Shown here piece after piece: positions 38,401 to 52,300 of a stretch of 64,000 nucleotides of DNA. A model generated the notes under the pieces. It made no database searches and was not told the DNA's origin. It saw nothing but the letters and a program-made list of their open reading frames with translations. Position numbers and translations under genes: made by a program. Numbering within the stretch: position 1 is the stretch's first letter; every line of letters begins with the position of its first letter. This stretch comes from Tetragonia tetragonoides (taxonomy: Eukaryota > Streptophyta > Magnoliopsida > Caryophyllales > Aizoaceae): contig CM076152.1 of assembly GCA_038025085.1 (NCBI GenBank), forward strand, positions 35,715,501 to 35,779,500. The letters run 5' to 3'.

Positions 38401-41400
38401 AAGGAGTCACTCTCTGTATGAGCAACATAAAACTTAGAAACTTCAATGATCCAATATCAGCATTTGGAACAAAGTTGAACAACACACACACACACCACGC
38501 GCGCGCGCGCACACACGCGCACGCCCACGCCCAAACAAACAAACAAAAACTTGGAAGATGCAGAAACTTCTGGAAGTGAAGATTCCAAGAGGTTACTTGA
38601 TGATTCTCGGGGAGAATTTTCGTGCAAGTCTTTTCTTCAAGATTTAGGGCATGTTCACTTGGCCTGTTTTCTGGAATATTTTCCCAACAAAATACACGGG
38701 AGTAAAAAATGTGTCAAACTGTCAAGTGCAAAAGTTTCCAGAGCTTCTCCAGGAAAATTTCAAAAAATCATCCAAATTTATGATGAATACTGGAGAGAGA
38801 ATTTTTCAAACTACTCAGCAAATTCCTTCTACCCGGCCACCTCGTACTGCCATCTTAGCCACCTTGGAACCACCACCAAGTGGTGGTAGTCGGCCACCTG
38901 TCAGGAGGCGACAACGGGCGTACATGTCAAGTCGCCGATCACCGGTGGCTATGATCGTGGTGGTTGGAACTTGGGTAGCCATAATATCTTTATAATCTTG
39001 TAGATAGGAGTACGAAGATGAATCGGACCCAAAGGGGTGGTTGACCGCTTGGGGTTTCTTTGGAGGAGAGAAAGAGATTAGCCATGATTAAAGTCTTGCC
39101 GTGGGTACCGTATAAGGTGGGAGACACGAGAGAAGTTGGGTTTTACAATTCTTTTTTTTTTTTAGGGGAGAGAGTAGTGAAAAGGAAGGGGAAATATACT
39201 GAACGTGATATCCATGGTTTTCCATTCAGAAAAAAGCCTTTCTTGGAAACAATATGTCTGAAAATATCTTAGAAAATGTTAATAGCTTTCCTTCTCTCCA
39301 AGTGAACACGACCTTAAGTTCTTTTTTTTTAGATAAGAAAAATTTTATTAATCAATTGTTAAAGAATACAAAAAGGTTGAGGATAAGGCATCCTCAATAT
39401 CAAGCTAAATATATCTACACATCAAGCCAATGTCGCTGGACTAAGGTCAGCGGGGTGCCCTTAAAAGCCCTTGCTGCCTTAGCCCAGAGAGACGCCAAAT
39501 ATACAATGTGATCCCAAACTAAATCAGGAGACTTCTGTGTCTCGGAGAAGACCCTCGAGTTCCTCTCCAACCATATACACCACAGAATAGCCATGCAGGC
39601 ACACCTCCACAACACTCTCCCCTCCTTACTCCTCCTCATCGCAGCAAATCGTAACTGCAAGAACTCGCCCACCGTAGCTGGGCACACAAAATTCTCCCCA
39701 CACAGCAATCTACTCCAAAGATCCCTAGCAAAATCACACGGCACAAACAGATGCAAAGAATCCTCCCCACTATGACGACACATCATACAAATCCCCGGTA
39801 AAAAGGTCCAGCCAGGTCTGCGACGTTGCAACATATCATAAGTATTCAACCTACCTAGCACCAAAGTCCACACAAAAGCGCGAACCTTCAGTGGAACCTT
39901 AGACTTCCAAATAAAAGTAGATAGAGGGAATCGTGGAAACTGAGAGGGAAGGCTAATCTGGTGAAGGAAGGACTTTGAAGAGAAGACCCCAGAAGGATCC
40001 CCCGTCCAAGTTCGAGAATCGTCCCTAGGGACAAGGGAAGTGGAATTAAGGACACTGAGGAGAGAGCAGACTTTATTTGGAAGGCAAAAGTGAATTTGAA
40101 GAAGTGGATATAAGTGTGGACTTTAGCCTTAGATACCTTAACATTAATGATTTGCACCACAGGCAAAGGGCACGGGTTGTTTGCAGTTTTCGCATGATAT
40201 ATATTGGCTTTACACACAATCCGTGACAGTGAGACGGCAGCACATATTCTCTCGTCTGTGAGATGGCATGGATTTGTAGAGTACTTTATTTTGTATGGTT
40301 TTCTGTTTATCCACTTAGTGCAGTTCTCTAGCTATGCTATGTTGGTCTTGGGAGCCAGGAAGAGAAGAAACTGTAGTGATGCAGCATTGTTGGCAATACT
40401 GTGGTGCATATGGCTAGAGAGGAATGCGCAGGTAGGATTACTTATATGGTCTAGGCCAGCAGGGTCATTAGGAATTCAGAGTATATATTTCTGAGCTCAA
40501 AAGAAATTGAGCCAATCAGTAATTATGTTCTCAAAGAGGATATCTGATCCTCTCTTCTTGTGCAATTGACATTTATCAATAAATACTTCCTCTGTATCTA
40601 AAAAAGATGGATTGGTTTGGTGGCATTAAATGAGTTCGACTGTTGTGAAAGTCTAATCTTGCTGAATGGAAAAGAATAAGCTTAACTTAGATTAGGATTG
40701 CAAGGCTCTGTAAGTAAAACCCAATATAGAGCTTCATACTAGTCTGGATAACTAAAAATAGACAGTCAAAAGAATAATAACCCTAATGCGTACATGGCAC
40801 GCTATGGAAAAAGAACTGAGCTAATGATTTGAAGCAAATATACATTGGTCTGCTAAACATGTCAAGATGACATTTTAATTAAGATAGACTAGCTGACATT
40901 TTAAGATCAATTCTTACCTCAGGATATGTCAACCTTAATGCAAAAACAGGAGGAATCCCAATCTCGTTGACAGCTAAATAAGGATCTGGTGATATCACAG
41001 AGCGACAAGCAAAATTTACTCGTTTCCCCATCATCTTTTGTCGGAACATGCCCTCCTTTTTCTCCAGCAATTGGCATATTCCTGAAGCCATATCTTTTTG
41101 GCCTATATGTGCAGATAGCACAAAAATGCATAATCAGCTTTCTATCACAGTGAATATTCAATCCAGACCATAATAAATAACCAGTAACAATTGCGGCTGG
41201 AGTTTAATGTCATGAAAACCAAATGAAAGGGCAATCTTTTCTAGCAAAATTACACAATAAGACGAAGTTCCAGAATTCAAAGTGTCATGATTACTATAGA
41301 CAAAAGTTGAATTATCAAAATCTCACTCAGGCTTAGTTGAAAAGATAAAAAGTCCTGCACTACCTTGGAGAAGGCTGCATACGTCCGAATCCCCTATCTT

Positions 41401-44400
41401 ATTAATGGAAAGAGTCTCATTGAAGGGCACTAAGAAAATATTTTTGTATGGAAGATTTTATTGTACTAAATTTGGTAGATGTTGTTCCGATGCCCACCTT
41501 ATGGACTAGAGAAAACTGTGTCCGGATTGCAAGTTTCCTATAAGGAACTACAGAAGGGGCTATTCTGTAAGAAATATGTTTAGTATAGCCTCACTAATAT
41601 CATAGTCGAACGCATACAAATGAGAAGAATAAATGGTGTAGTTCTTTTCTAAAAAAAAAATAAGTGGTGTAGTACATTAATAATGCTTCATCAAATAGTT
41701 CTCAATGTCTTCGGTTCGATCAAAGACGGAATTATCTTACATTACTCTTTGCGAAGGAGCAAGAGCATAGTTGGCTCCTTTCGTCCATGCTACATCTCTT
41801 AACCGTGTAGAGTATGGGTAGAGAGTTTGATTGATTAAACAAAAACATTTCCTCTAACGTATTATTCCCGTCTTGTACTCTTATCCAATAAATAAGAAGT
41901 CAAAAAAACTATGTCGCCTAATATTATATCCTTCATATACAAGCTTTTCTATTTAATATCATAGGTAATGTCTCTCTTTCAGTGTCCAAATAGAAATATA
42001 GCAAGAAGCGGAAAATTGCGGTCTACAAGGGGATCATGAGATCCTACAAGAGTTGATCATCTGCTGGCTCAAGCCGGACACGGGCCAGGTTATGGATTAA
42101 ATATTTAACAAATGGGCCAACAAAAGTTGTCCTTGTCCGCCTATCAGGTTTGAAACAACTGCCGATGTCTGCCCTGCTAACGGACTTCTGTTTTAAATAC
42201 TCTGTATTAACCAATTAAATTTCAGAAAAAAAAATTGGGTTACAATAATGATTGCACTATTAATATGTTACTCAACACTAACAATTAATCATTCTACTCC
42301 ACATCATCACTGTTTTGATGTTTTCACACCAAAAATAACCCGCTTCTAAATTGTTGGGAGGTGATTCCGGATAGAACTGTCGATTGGAACGATCGGATCA
42401 GGTTCGGATAGGATCAGTCAGGTTAAGGTTAGGGTCATTAGCAGGTCAGGTCATTTTGGTTTCAGATTGAGAAATGTAAGACCCTAACCCACTAATTTCA
42501 GGTCGAGTGGCCTATTTAAATTCTATTTTTCACCAATCATATAGCCAATTTGCGTTTCCAAACGATGTATTTGCAAATATTTACCTTAATTTATAACTTG
42601 TAGAAACTATAAACGTATGCTTTTTCATTTTTTACTATATATACATAAAACTATATGATATTCTTTATTTTTGCCTTAATTATTAGATAAATTGTACTAT
42701 ACCTTTCCGTCCATATTAGCATTTAGCATAGTTAAATTGAAAAGTTCCCTGATTAAGAGAACAAAGAGGTAGAGAAAAAGCTAATAAGATGCAAATCAAT
42801 TGTTTTAGATGGTTTTTAGGATATTTCAGTTAAACTTTCTGTTAATATTTCACAAATTGTTATATTTTTGGAGTCAAACGGGTCGACCGATTAACGAGTC
42901 GTGTTTGACCCAAGAAACCTTGGGTTAATCAGGTTTCGGGTCATTTCGGGTCAAAGATTCAGTGTCAAGACACTAAAAAACGGGGTTGGGTCACAAATTA
43001 ACCGGTCTTATTAAGGATGATCTTTTCAAATAATTCTTTGTAGATGCTTTAGGGCAAGTGTCTTCTTTTTTACCTTTTTTTCTTAGATAAGAGAAATTTT
43101 ATCAATCAAGACATGAAAGAATACAAAAAGGAGGATAAGGAATCCTCGCATCGAAAAAAAAACTATAAATCTCGCCAGTGGCGATGTACAAAAATAAGCG
43201 GGACACCCTTAAAGACCCCCGCCGCCTTAGCCCAAAAGGAGCTCAAATAGATCACATGGTCCCCAACATAATCTATGGTCTTCCCACCATCGGAAAACAC
43301 CCTCGAAATTCTCTCCAACCAAATACACCACAGGAGAGTTAAACATGTACATCTCCATAACAACCTGCCCTCTCTACCTCTCCTCATTGCTTGTTGGGAA
43401 GAGCATTAAAACCTTAGTTCAAAAGAAGGATCTTCTGATTACACAAATTATTGCATAGACCCTCGGGGCTACGTTGCTCCGACCAATGAAACTATTCCTC
43501 GGGTAAAATGAAATTGTGCTAAAAAAAACGAAACTCAGATAGTTTCATTTTCTTAGTCATAACTTCATTCTGAGTTCAATTTTTCTTAGTAATTGTCTCA
43601 TTTTCTTAGGCTCTGTTTGGTTGGGCGGAAAATCATTTTCAACTGCAAAGTATTTTCAACTGAAAATCATTTTCAGTGTAAAATATATTTCTGTTCACAT
43701 TTTCCTTTGTTTGGTTACAATGTAAAACATAATTTCCTAAAAAAACTATTTTTTCTAAAAAAAAAAATCTGCTAACATAGTTGCTTAGATCTCAAAAAGT
43801 TAGGTGGATTCAAAAAAAAAACCTCTAACGCATATCGAGAGTAAAAAAATTTACTTATTTGAAGAAAAAAACAATATTGAGCAAGTGGCCGGAAGTTCGG
43901 CCCGATGCCCAATCAAGTCGGGTGCGGCCCGAAGTCCCGACAACCAAACTCGATGATCAAGTCCACTATTAGTGTTCCGTGCATATAGTGCACCACCAAC
44001 AGAAAATCATTTTTCCCCCTGAAAACTATTTTCTTTCTCATGGTAAACCAAACAACGGAAAATGGGAATTTTCACCCCAACCAAACAGAGCCTTAGTCAT
44101 AGCTTCATTTTGAGTTTCATTTTTCATAGTGATAGTTTCACTTTCTTCAAGGCATAGGGGCGTAGGCAAGAAGAATATTCGAGATAAGATCATCACTAAG
44201 GTCCTATCACTCTGAACAATTGTTACAGAAGAATCCTATCGATCTGGTCAGGATATGATATAAGATCATCACTAAGGTCCTTTCGAAAATATTGGGGAGG
44301 TCATATCATTAACACCCACTCACATGGTGCCTACAAAGAAGCTAAAGTCACCACCTTAGGACAAGGAATCACCCAACTGATGTCGAATGTAAACAATACT

Positions 44401-46334
44401 GTATGAAACCCCCTTGAAAGCCTCATCCGTTTTAGCCTACAAAGAAGCTAAATTCACCGACTGCTAACAAAACCGGTAAAATTGGAGATCCTCAAGAACA
44501 TGCAAGAGTTCCACTCTAGAAAAAGACACATTATATCACCATAGAAGCACAACTGTGGCCTTCCCCCAATCCCCCCTGCCGTCAGTCAACGAACAACATT
44601 GAATCCAGAAAAAACTTGCAAACCTAATACTGCTAAATGTGGGGCCCTAAATCTGGACAAATAGGAACCAAGAATCAACGACGGGCACAAAATTTCATTG
44701 CTTGTTAGTTGTTATTATGAGATAACTGAAAGGAGAAATTGAAGCTCAGACAATCGATCATGTGTGTGCCTAAATGGGTTCATCGACCATGCAAATATAA
44801 ACCTAGCAACCAGCAACCAACTCCGAAACAAGTACAAATTATTCACCGCGCTAAACAAAATTTCCATTTACTTATTTGTGAAGACCAGACATACTGCTTA
44901 TGTTACATTACACCTATCATGTGCAACTCCAAGAAACATTTTCTATGTTCCTAGATTTGTGAACTTGTTTTACCTCTAATGCACTTAGCTCACGACTACT
45001 CTAATGTGGTAGAAATCAACTGTCAGGTACACAAATGTGAATCACATATAAATCAAAGATAGAAACTCACCTGCCGCATGCTTGCTATCAAACAAAACGT
45101 TTATAGACTGTTGAAGAGACATATAGGTCCGACTTTTTGTTTGCCGATCAATCGCATTTTGAAGGGAAATATTAGCAGCTAGTACCTTGTTCAATAGAAC
45201 AGTTTGAGGATGCTCCATCACCTAAAAGAAAAAACAACCCTCCGTAAACAATGTTTTCGCAATAAAGCAGTCAAGGGAAAAACATAACAAAGTGTCGAAT
45301 CAGAAAGCGTGTTATGCAAAAGTATTACTTGAATATATATTACATGCTATCATGGCTAATAAAATATTAAAAAATAATTATAAATAGATAAAAACTTAAA
45401 AACAAATTATTAAGTATAGTATGCATGATTTGATGAACTTATGTAACTTCACTCCCTCTTCAAGTGTATAAGGTATGTGTGCACAAGCCTTAGCCTCCAA
45501 TAACCCTCCATCAGCAAAATTAGTACTAGGCATTGTCAGAATTTATTTATTTTTTTGAGGGGAGGCATTGTCATAACTAAATACCTCTGTCATCATAAAC
45601 TACCACAAAAAAAAAAAAAAAAAAGAAAAAAAAACACTCCTACTCAAAAGACCTTATAAATATATGCTAAGTTCCCATATAATTTTGCAAAATGCACATC
45701 CTTATTTTAATTTTTGATTTTTTAGATAACATGGATGTCCAAGCTTCGCTTGACTAATCCCATGGGCCCTGAAGTCAACGACCAGGAAAACCTCTTGTGG
45801 CCCTGAGGGGACTCGAACCTGGGACCTCTGGAATCCTTCTCAGAGGTCTTACCAGCTGAGCTACCCCCTCAGGGATGCAAAGTGCACTTCCTATAAAATT
45901 TTGCACCATGCACATTCAACGTCAATTAGCATATTCAACAAAAGTATTCAGCAAATGATTGCTTATTGAGGCAGGTTCACTGTGGAAACAAAATACAAGC
46001 TCAAAGAAATGTGAACAGTTGCTTGAAAGCACATAGAACAGTCATCAGAGATTGCAATTGGGTGTTAGACAACATGCCAAATTGAAACAGATCCTAACTG
46101 ATGCTAATGCTGATGCCTGATGGTGACGGGCAACAGCATGGTCATGGTCATGGTCATGGTCATAATAACAATAATAATAATTGCACAAATTTCAATAGAA
46201 ATAACAATAACAAATACTTTTATCATTTCACAATACAACACAGTTGAAGAAGTAGTTATTAGTACTATTACTATTATTATTATTGTTATTATTATTATTT
46301 ATTTTTATTTTTATTATTTATTTATATTTTTATT

Positions 46335-46375
<41 letters not shown>

Positions 46376-49300
46376 ATGGTAATAACAAAAACTTCCGAAT
46401 CAGTAAGAGGTGCATAAGACAAAGTAAAGCAGACTTACTGATTCTCCTGCTTTAGCAGGAGGACGGAACTTAGTTGGAGGCACAAGAATAGTCTTTAAGA
46501 AGAACATTGAATAACCTGCATTCGTTTGAGATGCATATCGGTGATGTTGCTGAATATCACATATAAAGGAGCATATACGAGGCTCATTTCTCCATAAAGC
46601 TTCTATGATGCTTTTGACCTGCCGTTTCAATGCCACAAAGAAACATTAATAAGTACATAAAAGCCCTTTCCCATTTCTAAATGAACACAAACCAGAACCA
46701 AATAAGACAGAGAATGTAAAAGGTTAAGAATACGACATCAACCCTAATCATGAATGACCAGGAAAATGGCGAGAGCATACTTCAAAAGGTAAGAGAGGAC
46801 GCGTATCCTGCTTTGAGATCTCTGCCTGCTTGTCAAAGTTATCCTCCTTCCGTTCCTTTGAAGCTTTCCCATTGTTCCTTCGCTCCTTTGAAGCTTTCCC
46901 ATTCTTTCTTCTCTCATTTGAAGCTTTCCCAGTAGGTCTAACCACTTCTGTCTTTTCAGCATGAGCAACATTGTCTTCACATGGCGGATCTTCTACCTCT
47001 GATGCAGCCTTATCATCATCTTTATCAGTAGATACCCCATCCAACGAGTGCCCTTTGATTATATTTGCTTTAATTTTGTCAAAAGACATGCCAAGCTACA
47101 AAAATCGAGTGAAAGACATTTCATAATGACACAGAGAAAATTATCAACAAAGCAAAACAAGATATGAGAAAAAAGAAAGGGGGGGGGGGGGGAATATTCT
47201 AGGCTTACTAGCATCCTAACAATTTAGTTACTTTCAAAAATTGTCCCTGATAAGCCCTAGAACCATCAACCAACAATTTCTCCTCGCAGAATGCTGACAA
47301 TATGTTGATGTTTAACAATTTGATCCCAATACACCAATCACTCCCAAATGATCCTCCACTTCTCCTTGGAATTTAAGGCTCTATGTCCAGTTCTATGATG
47401 CACAGACTCAGGTATGGGTGTCGGACTCGGGTATGGATCTAAGAGTTTGACATGGCAAAATCGTAACCTGGAAATACAGAGAGTCTGGGCAAAAAGAAAA
47501 AAGAGAAAGAAAATTCTGTTTTTTGTTTGGAAGTATTGTCACGGTTGAAGCTTAAATTGTGTGACCACTGAATGATGAAGCTAGACAGCTGGTTAAAAGT
47601 GTGAGTAATAGTACTTCCGAGTAGTATTGAACAGCTATCCCAGTTAGTAAAGATCTACTTTCTCTATTCCCCATATACTCTCTCCCTCCAGTGTCTCTCT
47701 CTCCCGTGCTCCCTCGTCTTCTGTCTTCTCTCTGGTTGTTTACCACCAGAAACTTCATCTGCATTCTTCTCTCTGTCATCAGCAGCAGCCATGTGCCCGT
47801 GTACATCTTTTCTCGGCAAGTCGGTCCCATTTTTCTTGTCTGCACCCTTATCGTGTTGTGTCAACACGGGTACGTTCGGGCAAAGTGCCGAGTTCAAGCA
47901 TCAAAGGTCCAGTTCGGAACATAAACATTTAAGGGACAAACCCAATACTACGAGTAGGCTGCCATGGATAGTGTTAGAAACTTCGAATTAGTCCTCATTA
48001 GTCTAGCTGCTTCTAAACACATCACGCAAACATCAGCAAAAGAGCAATTTGTAAGGCCTCCATTTCTGCCATGGAATGACCCGGACGCTTGCCCAACAAT
48101 TGCCATTGAAAAGCCCTCTTATTATTGGTGTAGACTCTATTAAGAACCATAGTCCAAAAGAAAGCACACAACTTCATTGATTTGTTCAGATAAAGAAAAA
48201 ATATATTGATCAGGAGTAAGTAACAATTAGAAAGCTAAGAGGAAAAAAACCGAATTTTTGATAAAGGTCAACCATTGTTATTGACCCAAAATCATATGTA
48301 AAGGAATCAAGCATAGAAACCAAATCAGCCAGCTCATCAAGCTCCTTACCATCGACACCCCTTATGAATTAGAAATTCCACAAAAGAGGAGCCATTACAT
48401 GTAAAAAACATGAAAACATGCATGTCATGAAGAAAAGCAGACACGAAATATGCATTGCCCTCACCATCAACACATTTCAAGCGTTCTACTAAAGATAGTA
48501 GTAAAGAAGCACCTTGTCTCCCAGCCTCCCAGGCCGATTTTAAAGCTAACCAAGGGAATGAATGAAGGATTTGATAAATGAATTCTCCATTCGGCTGGCA
48601 AAAGTACCACCGCCACCAGCATAAGCATCCCATTCATTTTCTTAAAAGACCGCACCTACCCAAAATGTCAAGAGCATAAGAGCAAGAGCCAGATGCTACA
48701 AAAGACACAATACTTATTGGGTAACTAAGAAGCACAGACACCATGGGTAGGTGTCATGTTGTGTGTCTCACACGCGGACAAAACACGACAAGACTCGTGT
48801 ATACGACACTTAGGTAGGCTTGTACCGACTATAACTGGCACTTCCCCTTGTCCATGTCTTATTCGTGCAACCTAGTTGGGTAACATAAGATAGCCTAACC
48901 AGCATATCCAAACAAAGCAGAAGCCTTGCCACTCAATAATATGCTCAACATAAGCATAGGGACAGACAAAATGAGATTCTCATTCGGCTAACCACCCCGT
49001 CCAAAATTTATTAGGAAAGCCTTTTAAGCACTATGCCAGGAGTCTTCACCAGCTCACTAGCTGGCAATTTTCCTTGCTAGAAGCCTAGCACGTATAAGGT
49101 CCCCAAGAATCTATCTAAGAGCAAAACCTTTCAAGGGAAAAAAATGAAACGATTGACAAATACACAAGATTGGCTTCATAAGATAATGATCTTCCCCCGC
49201 TAAGAATCTAGTGTGAAAACAATCATGTCTTATGAGCTAAAGAGCATGAAGAGATATACCATGTAAATCCAACCAAAGGTAGGTTTAGTAATGCTGGGGT

Positions 49301-52300
49301 TCTTCTTGCTACATCTTCTACACTTCAAAACCCTATTCTTCAAGAAGCCATTCAAAACAGAGAATGCTTCACTAAGCTGAAAAGAGGTCCAGTCCTGTTG
49401 ATCCACATGCTTGGGCCCATCACGACCACACAGATCATGGCAATCATTTGTCTCTAAACCTCTGGCTCCAATAACGTCACCCTTCATTATGCAATTCAAC
49501 TTAGAGACACAAAGCTCCACCTACATAAGGTACAATGTATAACATTACCAAGCAGGACATATATATACAATTATTATAATTCAATACCAATAGGCATGAG
49601 AACATTTTACATGAGACCTAAAAAGTTTACCTCCGTTTGATCTGACCTGAAATGGAGGCAAGAGAAACAGGTATTCTGCAGTATACTGTAGAGCATGTTG
49701 AATAGCAAAGGGTGGAAGACTACTTGAGCAAGTTCTATATGACCACAATGTCCAGGGCAATACAAGGCACGCTGACCACATGATTTACAACTGCACAAAA
49801 AAATCTGAGGAAATAAGTAATACTGAAAACAAAAACAATAAAAAGAAACTAAACAAAAAGATATTGATTATGAAGATATAGAGCAGAGAATCAATATTAC
49901 ATATATATATATATATATATATGGGAGCATTGAGAAGTGTCACCTAAGCAAAGAGCACTGGGATGTGCCACATCATCGGTCAATTAAATAAATTCTGGAA
50001 GATAATATTTGATAGAGTTAGAATGATAATTTAAAGCTCTTGGGTCGTCTATCCAATGTAGCAAAACGTCTGCTACAGAAGTTATAATTCTAATAGGAGA
50101 CTATAATTAACAATATAGTCAAATATGTTTTCAATTTATTGTGAGGTATGTTTCTTTTCCCACTTCAATCTTTGTTTTACCCCTCTCATCATCCCTATAC
50201 TTTCATTGAGAAACAATTAGTTTGATTAATAAATTATTCTCTTGGAAATCTGAAAGTACCGTGATAGAGTACGGTCATAGGAATACATTTTTGAGTAAAT
50301 TTGTCTTTCTCAAACTTAATTCATAATTTCGTTTTATATAGATTAAGCAAAGTAGTGTAGTTTCAACGTAAATTTCCATTTTTATAGATAAAAATTTACT
50401 ATTACTTTTTCACTTTACAGGACGAGTTGAAATTGATTCAATGATTCTTAGAGAAAAGAGACGAAGACTCTATACTCGAAATGAAGAGAACTGAACAATG
50501 ATAAAAGGTTTCAATCAATATACTTCTTTGAAAAAGAATGAATGTTATGGAGATTTGTTGAGAAAAGACATAAATGCACACTCACAAGCTAAGTGATATT
50601 TGTATCATACTCATTTTTATACTACAGTGGCAAAGTGTGGGAAAGGGGTAGTCGTATCATCATCCAACATACTCATAACTCGATTAAATGTAATGCAAAT
50701 TCTATCATCATACGATGTTCACCTTTGCAATGCTCTACACTTGAAGTTAAAAAATAATATATAATAAGAAAAATAATAAATTGGTGATGAAAACGTGTTG
50801 TTGTGGTTGAAGTGGTTGTGTTGGAAATTGTAATGGACTTTTGAGTGGACAAAGCCACAAAAATTGCTTTATCTCATTCCCAGTCAAACTTTGTTATACT
50901 CGCAATATGAATTATCATAGACTTTTATAGTTCTATATAGAGTTATAGACTTAACACATTAACCACGACCACTTATAATAACCCAATTCCGGCCTCCCTA
51001 GACCATGTTGCTATCCGATTCTTCCAGAATCCCTTTCTTTTTATATAGACAAAGCCCACCCAAACCTAAACTTACATGCACTTATTTATAAACATGTCCC
51101 AATGTATTGGCCATCGATATTAGTGGATTTTAGGTTCAAATCCTTCTGTTCTTCCCATGTTTTGTACACATGAACCGTACAAATTTATCCGCCCCATAAA
51201 CCTACACAGAATAATTATAAACTCACAAAATAATTCATAATTTTCATGAGTTCTGTACATTTAACAGATTTATACAATACTTGAATATTCTTCTTATATT
51301 TTGTGAGGAATTGTTTTTAACGAGATTATAGAAGCTATACAAAGTGATAACACACGACCCCTGGAATTATTCAAGTGACATTTAGATTTCACATTCCTCT
51401 GAGCGAGTAAAATAATTGATTTACATGTCTATGAGAAATGTTTAAAGAAAATAAAAAACATTATTAGGTAAAAAATTATATTAGTAAATTTCAGTAAAAA
51501 TATTCTTCAAATGTTAATTCCAATAAGTATATAAACAATATGATACTACTAATTAATTTAATATTGAATAAAAATACAGCAAGTCTTGTGTGAGACCAAC
51601 TCACATAAAAATGGGGTAACTATTGAGAATTGTATGTGTCACTTATATGAGTAGTGACCCTTGTTTTATTGAAAAGTGACCCTCGTCTCACCAAAAGTTA
51701 TAGAAAGACCGTCTTATAGAAGTTTTTGTGATAAAAATAAAGATTTTTTGTGGGGAACTACCTTGTTTGGGGGGTCATTTGTGACATAGTACCTTACTTT
51801 TTTTTTTTGTGGGGAACTACCTTAAATGCCAAAAAGTTTGTTGACCACTACCCTTGACCAAATTTCAATGAGTTTTTTTCTTAAATGGCCAAAATGCCCT
51901 CATGTGCCACTCACATGTTCACTTAAGCCCTCATTCTCTCTCTCCTATCTCTCACCTCCATTGCCATTACCATGGAAATGTTTCTCTTTGCATTGCGTTA
52001 TGCGCAACAGTGAATGAGACCTTGTGTGCCAAGTGCTATATAGTGCCTTGCATTACAGATATTTGGATTTTCCTATTTGTAGGACACTAACAGCCACACC
52101 AAATTCCTTAATGCCAACAGCAATGTCCAGATGGGAAATTTAACTTAATTTGAGTAGTCCTTTTGTCTTCGGTCCCTCGCTATGTGGCATTGTAACTAAT
52201 TTATTTCTGAAACATTGACGGGAAATCGCACTCGGCTTATTGCCAATATATTCTGCTTGATCGTGTTTTACAATGCTAACAATAATTGCTGTTCCTGTGG

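Noticed and set aside
45800..45875. Possible tRNA gene (A and B boxes)
   Set aside because: The acceptor stem does not close, the sequence continues into a SINE body with an A-rich end, and a second truncated copy exists at 59461. It is a SINE head.
47640..47924. CT-rich segment in intron 4 with 77- and 97-codon ORFs, considered as a captured gene
   Set aside because: Overlapping frames on both strands without domain character; nothing to distinguish it from leader-like low-complexity DNA.
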